Shown: piece by piece, positions 29,388 to 36,385 of the stretch | Layout of the letters: each line of letters opens with the position of its first letter | How positions within the stretch are numbered: the first letter of the stretch is position 1 | Assembly (NCBI GenBank): GCA_905221605.1 | Contig: CAJNDS010002255.1 | Span: 415,001 to 455,000 of the forward strand | Length of the DNA: 40,000 nt | Reading direction: 5' to 3' | Origin: Symbiodinium natans | Lineage: Eukaryota; Sar; Dinophyceae; Suessiales; Symbiodiniaceae | Notes under the pieces: generated by a model | The model's input: the letters and a program-made list of their open reading frames with translations, nothing else | Databases searched by the model: none | What the model was told of the DNA's origin: nothing | Program-made: the position numbers and the translations under genes

Positions 29388-32300
29388 GTAAGCAGGCCCT
29401 TATTCGAACACTCCATCACATGCAGAGTCTAAACCCTAAACCCAACCCTAAACCCTAAACCCTAAACCCGATTCCCATGTTTGGCTTTAGATACATGACC
29501 TTCTTCTCAGAAAACCCCCGCCCCCCTTCCGCTGCCTCCGGCCTGTATTGTTCCACTAGGCTCTGAGCCCGCAACCCTGAACCCTAAACCCTAAACCCTG
29601 ATTCCTAAACCCTAAACCATAAACCCAAAACCCGAAACCCTAAACCAGTGCAGCCTTGCTGCTTGTAAGGTCCTTGGCCTCCCGAACTGGGGGTGCGGGC
29701 GCAGCTGGCAATGCAGGCGTGACTTGTTCTTCTCGCAGCTGGGTTATCGAGCTGAGGGGCATCAAGATTCCGAAGCCTTAAACCCTAAACCCTAAACCCT
29801 AAACCCTACACCCTAAACCCTAAACCCTAAACCCTAAACCCTAAACCCCAAACCCCAAACCCTAAACCCCAAGTGCCAGGAATTGCTGACTCTTCGCATT
29901 GCAGCGCAGGCAAGCGCGTGGCCGCTGAGCCGCTGATGTCCCAGGAGAAGAAGAGCAAGGCGCCAGTCTTTTTTCCTTTTCGTGCATGCCTCAACACCCT
30001 AAACCCTAAGCCCTGAGCCCCAAGCCCCAAGCCCCAAGCCCCAAGCCCTAAGCCCTAAGCCCTAAGCCCTAAGCCCTAAGCCCTAAACCCTAAACCCTAA
30101 ACCCTAAACCCGAAACCCTAAACCGAAGCCCCAAGACATCCCAACCCACTGTCGACCCAACAGTTTGAGAGCTCGCTCGCTCGTTGCTTTGAAGGTGGAG
30201 CCTGCCCCCGCCGAAGACAGTGACAGCGAAGTCACTGAGGTGCTTTGAACATGCCAACTGGGGTTTAGGGTTTAGGGTTTGGGGTTTAGGGTTTAGGGTT
30301 TAGGGTTTAGGGTTTAGGGTTTAGGGTTTAGGGCACAATGTTGACTGTGCAGGGTTGAGGGTGCCAAGTTTGGGATGTTCCCGCTTATACTAAGAGCTCC
30401 TTAGTACGGAATCTGATCGGGGGGTACGATAATCCCTACCTTTTTGAGGGTGATCAGCTGTTAGTTTTGTGTAGGTTTCGCTCGCCTTCTGTAGCATGGT
30501 CGGGGGTGGTTGGTTTGGCATAGCCAGGTTCGGTTCTTGAGGCACCACGCGCCTTGACTCCACAAACATCCGCAGTTAGTTCTCGATGGTTCTCTGCTCG
30601 GAGGACCAGCTCGTTTTGTGTTTGTTAAACCCTGCACGCTCTTTGTCCACGAGAGGCATGCTCTTGGTAGCTGGTTTTTCGACTGTGACTTCACTAGGAC
30701 TGCAGGGAAATGTCCCGCAGATGTTCCAGTTATCCGAAATTTGCAGGGGTCCGTTCGTCGGAACTCATCTCTCTCTCTCTCTCTCTCTTTTAGATTTGAA
30801 ACTCGAGGAGAATTAACGGGAAATTCACGATGAAAGCCCAATCTTAAAGGTCATTCGGACCCTAAGCCCTAAACCCTAAACCCGAAACTCTAAACCCTAA
30901 ACCTCGCCCATGCGTTATGTTTTGGCAGGCGCCAAGCGGCGACGAGGCGGAGAAGGACGGGAAGACCGAGGCCAAGGCTGGCAGGGCTTCAGAGAACTCC
31001 AAGCTCCAAACTTTAGGGGTTTAGGGTTTAGGGTTTAGGGCTTAGGGTTTAGGGCTTTAGGGTTGCATGAGGGTTTAGGATTTTAGGGTTGCATGAGGGT
31101 TTAGGGTTTCGGGGTTGAAGAATGAGGGCTCAACCACGACAAAAACCCTATAAGACCCCAGCTACAGCCCCCCAGAAGAATCTCCCCTCCACCCCCCCTC
31201 CCCTCCACCCCTCCCCCCTGAACCCACAAAGGACACATACCCAGCAAGGAAGCTAAGCCAGACGCGGCAGCCCCGGCGGCCGCAGCGCCCCCGGCAGCCG
31301 CGGCGCCGGCTTCCACTCCTTCGGAGACTCCTGCGGTCTCAAGCACACCGAGACCTCCAGATCCTCCCGCTCCAAGTGCCTGAGCAGCTGTTGTGAGTAC
31401 ACTTGACACTTTTCGGGATACTAGAATCCCCTACAGAACTGAAAAGGTACACTTTTTTGGGGCTTATGAACTCAGCAACTAAGGTGCACAAGCCACACAA
31501 GCCACTCCGACGCCCACCCCTGCGACCAGCACCCCAGAGACCCCGGCGTCCGCCACCGCGGCGACCGCGGCGGCGTCTTCTTCTGTTTTGAGCCGCTTGG
31601 CTGCAGATCTTGTTGATGGTGGCAAGCTTGAGAGGTTCCCTATACCCCTAAACCCCTAAACCCCTAAACCCCTAACCCCCTAAACCCCTAAACCCCTAAA
31701 CCCCTAAACCCCTAAACCCCTAAACCCCTAAACCCCTAAACCCCTAAACCCCTAAACCCCTAAACCCCTAAACCCAAATCCTAAACCTGAATCGTAAAGT
31801 TCCAAGTCGCAAGAGCCTCCAAGTCATGAAGTCCCATGCGCATCCCTGCCGCCCCCCGGGCCACTACCCTCAGATCAGTCTTGGCTTCTTGTTTCGACGT
31901 ACAGTATCCCCGAGACCTGGCAACCCAAGCCCTGAACCACAGAAGAACCAGGGGTTTAGGGCCACCCCGCCGGACCACTGCCAGATACATCGCGGCCCCT
32001 GCCGCCAGCTCCACCCGCACCGCCGGCACCGCCACCACCCCCGAGGCGTCGCCGAGCGGGCTTGTTGGGATGAGGGTGCAGGATTGAGGGTTTGGGGTTT
32101 GGGGTTTGGGCTTGGGGTTTAGGATTTGGGGTTTAGGGTTCAGAGGTTTGGGGGTTAAATGGATTTTTTGGGGCTGAACCTGAGGGTGTAGGGTTTAGGG
32201 TTTAAGGGTGCGGCCGAGAATGCAGCAGGGACTGTTAAGTCCGAAGCCCTTAAACCCTCAAACCCTTTAAACCCTTTAACCCTGAAACCCTTTAAGCCTT

Positions 32301-33991
32301 AAACCCTTAAACCCTTGAGCCCTTAAACACTGAAACCCTCAAACCCCTTAAACCCTTAACACGATTAAGCCCTGCGCCCCCCCTCCCCCCCCCCCCGCCC
32401 CCCCCCCCCCCCCCCCAAACCCCAACCCCAACCCCCAAACCCCAAACCCCAAACCCCAAACCCCAAACCCCAAACCCCAAACCCCAAACCCCAAACCCCA
32501 AACCCCAAACCCCAAACCCCAAACCCAAAATTGCCATGAAGAGGCCGTTGCGACCCGTGGGTGTCCTGAACACCCCCCCGCCGCAGCATGCTGGACTCTT
32601 TTCTGCTTAGGCTTGGGAGTTTAGGGTTTAGGGTTTGGGTTTAGGGCTTAATATAGGGGTCGGAAGAATTACTAATCGTGTTCTCTCATGGTCCAGATAT
32701 CAATACACTACGAGAACCCCCCCAAACCCTGTTCTAATTAGATTAGGCCCCTATATTCTTCATATTCGGGTTTAGGGTTTAGGGTTTAGGGTTTAGGGTT
32801 TAGGGTTCAGGGTTTAGGGTTTAGGGTTTAGGGTTCAGGGTTTAGGGTTCTAGGGTTTAGGGTTGAGGGTTTATTGGGGCCTCTTGGGCTCGCAGGGTTT
32901 CTTGATGGGGGGTCATACTGGGACTTACCGGGTCCACTGTGTCATTCTTGGGTTTGCGGGCCCTAAGCCCTGTGTCATCCGCAAGCGCCCTACACCCTAA
33001 ACCCTAGACCCTAAACCCCAAACCCTCAACCCTAAACCCTAAACCCTAAACCCGAAACCCGAAACCCTAAACCCTAAACCGAAACCCTAAACCCTAAACC
33101 CTAAACCCTAAACCCTAAACCCTAAACCCTAAACCCCTCAAAGCACCCCAAGGATGCGGCCCAACTCCTGTGGGCTGGGCCCAGCGACCCCTGCCGGGAG
33201 CCCTCCAGGGGGCTCCAAGGGTTCTGAGGAGAGGTTTAGGGTTTAGGGTTTAGGGTTTAGGGTTTGGGGTTTAGGGTTTGGGGTTTAGGGTTTGGGGTTT
33301 AGGGTTTTAGGGTTTAGGTTTTAGGGTTTAGGGTTCAGGGTTCAGGGTTTAGGGTTTAGGGTTGCTCAGGGTTTAGGGTTTTTGGGGTTAGGGGTTAGGG
33401 GGTCAGGGGTTAGGGTCGAGGGTTCAGGGTTTAGGGTTTAGAGTTGCTTGGGGTTTAGGTTCTTGGGTTTAGGATTAGGGCTTAGGGCTTGGGTTTAAGG
33501 ATGGTAGGGTTAAGGGTGTTTGGACTTTAGTGATCACGCAGGGTTCAAGTTTATGGCTTGAGGGTTTTAGGAGTTCGGGGGGTTGAGGGTTCAGGGCTTA
33601 AGGGTTTAGGGTTTAGGGTTTAGGGTTTAGGGTTTGGGGCTTAGGGTTTAGGGTTTAGGGTTGAGGACTTTAAGGGTGGCTTCGTTGGGTGTAGGCGTTC
33701 AAGGTGCTCAGTGGGTAAGGTGTCGCACCCACCGCTGCCTGAAGCCATCCATGCTCAGGGGGTGGGAACTTGGCTGTAAAGTCCGATCTGAACCCTGAAC
33801 CCTAAACCCTCAACCCTAAACCCTACACCCTAAACCCTAAAACCCTAAAACCCTAAACCCTTAGAACCAAAGCCGTGACTGGGAATCCTGCTGTCCGGGA
33901 GGGGGGGGATTCTTGGAGAAGTGCGGCGCGGCCGTGGGACGCCGGGCAGCCCATCGCTCGGGATGGCCAAGGCTTGACTCTCGGCTGACGC
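29317..33991 (+). CDS. Gene 8: long exon chain, Ala/Thr/Pro-rich middle
   Basis: Exons are at 29317-29387, 29491-29559, 29739-29774, 29905-29959, 30195-30239, 30929-30976, 31249-31377 (or to stop 31383), 31502-31634, 31985-32075, a possible microexon near 32211, 32544-32585, 32896-32984, 33153-33233 and 33873-33991. The first seven join in phase at every junction, and so do 31634/31985, 32585/32896, 32984/33153 and 33233/33873. The N-terminus (MDPERGTIQKTDH...) looks folded, followed by an acidic/Lys-rich linker, long Ala/Pro/Thr runs, and a C-terminal ordered exon (GFLMGGHTGTYRVHCVILGF). Product unrecognised. The TGA at 31383 may be a real stop, which would split this into two genes. Confidence 0.55.
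29491..29559 (+). CDS. Gene 8 exon: YMTFFSENPRPPSAASGLYC...
   Basis: The acceptor is TGGCTTTAG|A completes Ser. A GC donor (ACTAG|GCTCTG); reading on would reach TGA two codons later. Confidence 0.55.
   Translation: MHDLLLRKPPPPFRCLRPVLFH
29739..29774 (+). CDS. Gene 8 exon: SWVIELRGIKIP
   Basis: The acceptor is TTCTCGCAG|C; a GC donor (CCGAA|GCCTTA). Phase agrees on both sides. Confidence 0.55.
29779..29860 (-). repeat. CCCTAAA array
   Basis: Tandem heptamers in the intron 29775-29904. Confidence 0.95.
29905..29959 (+). CDS. Gene 8 exon: AGKRVAAEPLMSQEKKSK
   Basis: The acceptor is GCATTGCAG|C; a GC donor (AAG|GCGCCA). 18 codons after the split Asn. Confidence 0.6.
29997..30125 (-). repeat. 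CCCTAAG/CCCCAAG/CCCTAAA composite array
   Basis: Blocks of CCCCAAG, then CCCTAAG, then CCCTAAA, each internally homogeneous. Confidence 0.9.
30195..30239 (+). CDS. Gene 8 exon: VEPAPAEDSDSEVTE
   Basis: The acceptor is TTTGAAG|GTG and the donor is GAG|GTGCTT. 15 codons, phase 0 to 0. Acidic with SDSE, a possible CK2-type site. Confidence 0.65.
30369..30447. mobile_element. Introner-like element, family B (copy 4, right end lost)
   Basis: It begins TTTGGGATGTTCCCGCTTAT, then CTCCTTAGTACGGAAT and ATAATCCCTACC; the right terminus is missing. Confidence 0.6.
30450..30925. other. Intron sequence with chance open frames
   Basis: This stretch lies within the predicted intron 30240-30928. Frames of 71-126 codons are open on both strands, without splice or codon support. 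A (CT)n run lies at 30771-30788. Confidence 0.5.
30929..30976 (+). CDS. Gene 8 exon: APSGDEAEKDGKTEAK
   Basis: The acceptor is TTTGGCAG|GCG; a GC donor (AAG|GCTGGC). 16 codons, phase 0 to 0. Confidence 0.65.
31249..31383 (+). CDS. Gene 8 exon: EAKPDAAAPAAAAPPAAAAP...
   Basis: The acceptor is CAGCAAG|GAA. Ala/Pro-rich, then STPSETPAVSSTPRPPDPP. It ends at TGA (31381-31383) or a GC donor (AGT|GCCTGA) identical in its last bases to the donor at 13405. Confidence 0.6.
   Translation, partial: EAKPDAAAPAAAAPPAAAAPASTPSETPAVSSTPRPPDPPAPSA
31502..31634 (+). CDS. Gene 8 exon: ATPTPATSTPETPAS...
   Basis: 44 codons. The acceptor is CACACAAG|CC, the donor GAGAG|GTTCCC. After the Thr/Ala/Pro run comes SVLSRLAADLVDGGKLE, a likely helix. 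Entry phase relative to the previous exon unresolved. Confidence 0.6.
31643..31775 (-). repeat. CCCCTAAA octamer array
   Basis: About 16 perfect octamers, starting 8 nt after the donor. This intron is an exception to the TTTAGGG-first rule. Confidence 0.95.
31985..32075 (+). CDS. Gene 8 exon: YIAAPAASSTRTAGTATTPE...
   Basis: The acceptor is CTGCCAG|A completes Arg; the donor AGG|GTGCAG. 30 codons ending ASPSGLVGMR. Confidence 0.6.
32417..32526 (-). repeat. CCCCAAA heptamer array with poly-C leader
   Basis: A homogeneous CCCCAAA array (about 14 units) preceded by a 27-base C-rich run (32390-32416). Confidence 0.95.
32544..32585 (+). CDS. Gene 8 exon: AVATRGCPEHPPAA
   Basis: The acceptor is GAAGAG|GCC; a GC donor (GCA|GCATGC). 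Phase 0 to 0. Another frame (MKRPLRPVGVLNTPP...) is open over the same bases. Confidence 0.4.
32651..32756. mobile_element. Introner-like element, family C (copy 2)
   Basis: ATATAGGGGTCGGAA ... AGGCCCCTATAT, a terminal inverted repeat matching copy 1 at 24709. Length is nearly the same (106 vs 105 bp). Confidence 0.75.
32896..32984 (+). CDS. Gene 8 exon: GFLMGGHTGTYRVHCVILGF...
   Basis: 29 codons plus 2 nt. The acceptor is GGCTCGCAG|GGT; a GC donor (CGCAA|GCGCCC). Continues AGPKPCVIRK. This is among the most protein-like exons of the window, with alternating hydrophobic residues. Confidence 0.65.
32995..33136 (-). repeat. CCCTAAA array
   Basis: Heptamers with CCCGAAA variants on the acceptor side of the intron 32985-33152. 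Confidence 0.95.
33153..33233 (+). CDS. Gene 8 exon: MRPNSCGLGPATPAGSPPGG...
   Basis: The acceptor is ACCCCAAG|G completes Lys; the donor AG|GTTTAG is the start of the telomeric array. Gly/Pro/Ser-rich, ends SKGSEE. Confidence 0.6.
33235..33665 (+). repeat. Long TTTAGGG array with variants
   Basis: TTTAGGG alternating with TTTGGGG, TTCAGGG and degenerate spacers through 430 bp. Confidence 0.9.
33873..33991 (+). CDS. Gene 8 exon, frame ambiguous (RDWESCCPGGGGF...)
   Basis: The acceptor is ACCAAAG|C fits the upstream phase; the donor C|GTTTAG. All three frames are open across this GC-rich stretch; alternatives read NPAVREGGDSWRS... or ILGEVRRGRGTPGSP.... Confidence 0.4.
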
Positions 33992-34045
33992 GTTTAGGGT
34001 TTAGGGTTTAGGGTTTAGGGTTTAGGGGCTTACCGGATTCTCGGT

Positions 34046-34360
34046 GTGGGGTTGTTAGATATGAGACTAGGTGGTTCTCCTCGCCCAGTCTACTCCTCAC
34101 CCATCTCCCGAGACCGTGGAGTGACCCCAGAGTATGTCCTTGTGAGGGCCGAAAGAGCGCACGTCGGCGCTGCCACTTCCGCGCAGGCCTCAGAAGCCCC
34201 AAAAGGTCCCACAAGGTCCCACTGGGACCTGAAAAGTCCCGCGCCACGAATCCCAAGAAGTGACTTCACCCCCACCCCCGAAGCATGGCAGTGGAGCCCC
34301 CCCTCGCTGCAGCTGTGTTGCGGTTCAAAAAGGCTCTCAAAAGAGGTCCATGTGAGGTGA
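34046..34360 (+). other. Open frames without a clear gene model
   Basis: A + frame of 104 codons and a - frame of 95 codons overlap. A short exon ASEAPK (34187-34205) with CGCGCAG|GCC and AAAG|GTCCCA is plausible. The segment separates genes 8 and 9. Confidence 0.3.
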
Positions 34361-34398
34361 CTGCAAGGGACCACCAAAAGGACCCCAAGTAGACCGAC

Positions 34399-34473
34399 AT
34401 GAGCGCCGTGGTGGACTCGTGGGAGGAGCTCTGCCCGCAGAAGAAGGGCAAGCGCGCCAAGAAGGAGAAGAAG
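34399..34473 (+). CDS. Gene 9 exon 1: MSAVVDSWEELCPQKKGKR...
   Basis: ATG context CCGACATGAGC. A GC donor (AAG|GCCCCT), then TTTAGGG repeats. 25 codons with almost all third positions G or C. Confidence 0.7.
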
Positions 34474-35314
34474 GCCCCTTTTTGTTGGGTTCTTGGGTTT
34501 AGGGTTCTTGGGTTTAGGGTTTAGGGTTTAGGGTGTAGGGTTTAGGGTTTAGGGTTTAGGGATGTTTAGGGTTTAGGGTCTAGGGTTGTTAAGGGAGGGG
34601 GGGTATGTAACCCAAAGGTCCCTTTTTCTCCCCACGACTCCCCGAGACTCCCTAAGAGCTTCCCTAAGGTTCCCCAGAAACCCCCCGCCCTCCCTTTAGA
34701 ACCCTAAACCCTAAACCCTAGACCCTAAACCCTAAACCCTAAACCCTAAACCCTAAACCCTAAACCCTAAACCCTAAACCCTAAACCCTAAAGCCTAGAC
34801 CCTATACCCTCCTCCCTCAAGAAGCCCTACAAAAGGAGCCGAAGCCGGTCGTGAAGCACGCCTCCGGGCAGCGCGAGCGCAAGAAGCCGGGGCAGTCGAG
34901 CCCTCCATGCCCCGTGGTGAAGAGCCCCCCGCCGCTGATCGAGCCCGAGGTGGGTGTCGGGTTTAGGGTTTAGGGTTTAGGGTTTAGGGTTTAGGGTTCA
35001 GGGTTTAGGGTGAGAGTTTTACGAAAGTAGGGGGACCCCTACTAGGGACCCCAAGAAGGTACCCCCTAACACAGTCGGATCCCCCTTGTGAAACAGGACC
35101 AACCGCCAGGTCCCCTTCAAAAAACAGGGACCGCAAGAAGGCACCCCCAAACCCTAAACCCTAAACCCTAAACCCGAAACCCCTAAACCCTAAACCCTAA
35201 ATTACCCCCCCCCCCCCCCCCCCCCAGGTCGATCTGCTTTGGGAGTCCCCACCTCCGGCGATGGAGCTCCTTGACCTCCTTGCGGTGCCTCAGGATGGTC
35301 AGGGCCCGAGCTAG
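34399..35314 (+). CDS. Gene 9: compact three-exon gene, about 91 residues
   Basis: Exons are 34399-34473, 34836-34949 and 35228-35314, all phase 0, with ATG at 34399 and TAG at 35312-35314. The order is: an acidic MSAVVDSWEELC, a Lys-rich KKGKRAKKEKK, a basic Pro-rich linker, and a C-terminal acidic/hydrophobic VDLLWESPPPAMELLDLL, which could be a short interaction helix. Introns 1 and 2 hold telomeric arrays; intron 2 also holds a family A element. The DSWEELC motif resembles MSSDEDSW (gene 6) and ESWEDMC (gene 10). Family not recognised. This is the cleanest multi-exon model in the window. Confidence 0.7.
34695..34800 (-). repeat. CCCTAAA array
   Basis: Heptamers on the acceptor side of gene 9 intron 1; TTTAGGG repeats (34497-34587) occupy its donor side. 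Confidence 0.95.
34836..34949 (+). CDS. Gene 9 exon 2: EPKPVVKHASGQRERKKPG...
   Basis: The acceptor is CAAAAG|GAG and the donor is GAG|GTGGGT. 38 codons ending VVKSPPPLIEPE. Confidence 0.7.
35015..35096 (+). mobile_element. Introner-like element, family A (copy 6, diverged)
   Basis: TTTTACGAAAGTAGGGGGACC ... GGACCCCAAGAAGGTACCCCCTAA. In gene 9 intron 2; the left half is recognisable, the right end decayed. Confidence 0.6.
35228..35314 (+). CDS. Gene 9 exon 3: VDLLWESPPPAMELLDLLAV...
   Basis: The acceptor is a long C tract, CCCCAG|GTC. 28 codons, TAG stop. TTTAGGG repeats begin 21 nt after the stop. Confidence 0.7.
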   Translation, partial: VDLLWESPPPAMELLDLLAVPQDGQGPS

Positions 35315-35367
35315 TTGTTCTTGTACCAAGATGGGGTTTAGGGTTTAGGGTTTAGGGTCTAGGGTTT

Positions 35368-35480
35368 GGGGGGGGTTTACGAAGGACCCCTATAGTAGAT
35401 CCCCCAAATAGTAGTGCTACAAGTAGGCTTCCCTGAAAATGAGGACCCAGATAGGGTACCCCTCTTTTCGGAGACCCCAT
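35368..35480 (+). mobile_element. Introner-like element, family A (copy 7)
   Basis: GGGGGGTTTACGAAGGACC ... TTTTCGGAGACCCCAT. It lies between gene 9 and gene 10, so it may be intergenic or in an unrecognised intron. Confidence 0.8.
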
Positions 35481-35608
35481 AGTTGAAGTATAAAGGAGAG
35501 CAACTAGAGCGGCGGCACTCTCCTGCGTTGCCGTGTGCGGCAGAGAGGAACCCCCCCCCTCTCTGCTGAGGCAATGGGCACGCCATTTGGGAGCCTGACT
35601 CGAAGGAC

Positions 35609-35884
35609 ATGATGAACTCGTGCACAGTGGAGGATGTCTCGAAAGGCGGCGTGGACTCAGCCGACCATGGGAACCTGCAAGACGCCGTCAAGGAGAGCTG
35701 GGAAGACATGTGCGACTCTGATGCCGATACCGAAGCCGCCGAAGCCGAGGCTGGTCATCTGGAGTTCGTGCCATCGACACAGTCCTCGCCAGCTTATGGA
35801 CATGTGCCGGAACCCAAGGCCTGCATTGCACCCCCATGGCTCCTTTGCTCAAGCTCGCGCCGCCGCCATGTGAAGAACGCTTAA
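35609..35884 (+). CDS. Gene 10: 91-residue acidic protein, intronless frame
   Basis: ATG at 35609 and TAA at 35884. Third positions are G/C-rich. The centre carries DAVKESWEDMCDSDADTEAA, an acidic segment like the N-termini of genes 6 and 9; the C-terminus has Cys and an Arg cluster (SSSRRRHVKN). The frame is open upstream to 35564 (NGHAIWEPDSKD), so it may be the last exon of a longer transcript. No telomeric repeats lie within 200 bp on either side. Family unknown. Confidence 0.6.
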   Translation: MMNSCTVEDVSKGGVDSADHGNLQDAVKESWEDMCDSDADTEAAEAEAGHLEFVPSTQSSPAYGHVPEPKACIAPPWLLCSSSRRRHVKNA

Positions 35885-35899
35885 GGCAAGCTTGCCTTA
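35882..35899. promoter_or_regulatory. Perfect 18-bp palindrome at the gene 10 stop codon
   Basis: TAAGGCAAGCTTGCCTTA begins with the stop codon. It could form an RNA hairpin at the start of the 3' UTR; a function is not known. Confidence 0.5.
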
Positions 35900-35917
35900 C
35901 ACTGACGGAGTGGCCCC

Positions 35918-36055
35918 ATGGCTACTGAGCTGACCCTTCTGGGGTCAGGCGTTGGACACTGGCAAGTGAAGCATCCAGTTGGCATGGGAATTCACAGCTG
36001 CCTCGCAGCGGTGAAGTACATGCTGCTTGCAACAATGGAGGAGTTTGCCAAGTGA
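35918..36055 (+). CDS. Gene 11: small 45-residue frame (MATELTLLGSGVGHWQV...)
   Basis: ATG in context GGCCCCATGGCT, TGA at 36053-36055. Codon bias is good; the content is HPVGMGIHSCLAAVKYMLL. The last codons overlap a strong donor (GCCAA|GTGAGC): splicing to TTTTAG|G at 36153 would give K-AAPAA-stop. Either a microprotein or an exon. Confidence 0.5.
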   Translation: MATELTLLGSGVGHWQVKHPVGMGIHSCLAAVKYMLLATMEEFAK

Positions 36056-36297
36056 GCGTCTGTAAGCATGTGTAAAGCCTTCAAGAGTTTCAGAATAGTT
36101 CCAGTGGCCTGAAGGTGAGGTCTTCAACAGATTGAACTGCTGCTTGTTTTAGGGCTGCTCCGGCCGCCTAAGATGCCAGAAAACCCATGTGGGAAGTGCT
36201 AGATGTCGGAAGGGTGTGGAAAAGTTGTGCGTTTCTGGCATACCCCTTTGCACTTTCATTGTAAATAGTTCACCCTTGCTGGCGCGAAGCCTTTTCA
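36056..36297. other. Probable 3' UTR or intron, no telomeric repeats
   Basis: No convincing exon beyond the possible short terminal one at 36154-36169. Confidence 0.4.
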
Positions 36298-36385
36298 ATG
36301 CCATTTGAAGCCTGGAATTCGCACATGTTCAGGGTTGCAGTGGTAGAAAACAGTCGACAAGCCCGAAACGGCAAAGAACAAAAGC
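36298..36385 (+). CDS. Gene 12 candidate first exon: MPFEAWNSHMFRVAVVENS...
   Basis: ATG at 36298. The frame is open to about 36567 but runs into TTTAGGG at 36428, so it must be spliced earlier. A GC donor after CCAG (36388-36389) would fit the next exon's phase. Confidence 0.4.

Noticed and set aside
30461-30841. A 126-codon - strand frame
   Set aside because: It lies in the intron between two phase-matched exons of gene 8 and has a simple-repeat segment (ERERER from a CT run); codon bias is poor.
32307-32589. - strand frames repeating Gly-Val-Trp-Gly-Leu-Gly-Phe
   Set aside because: Translation of the CCCCAAA array.
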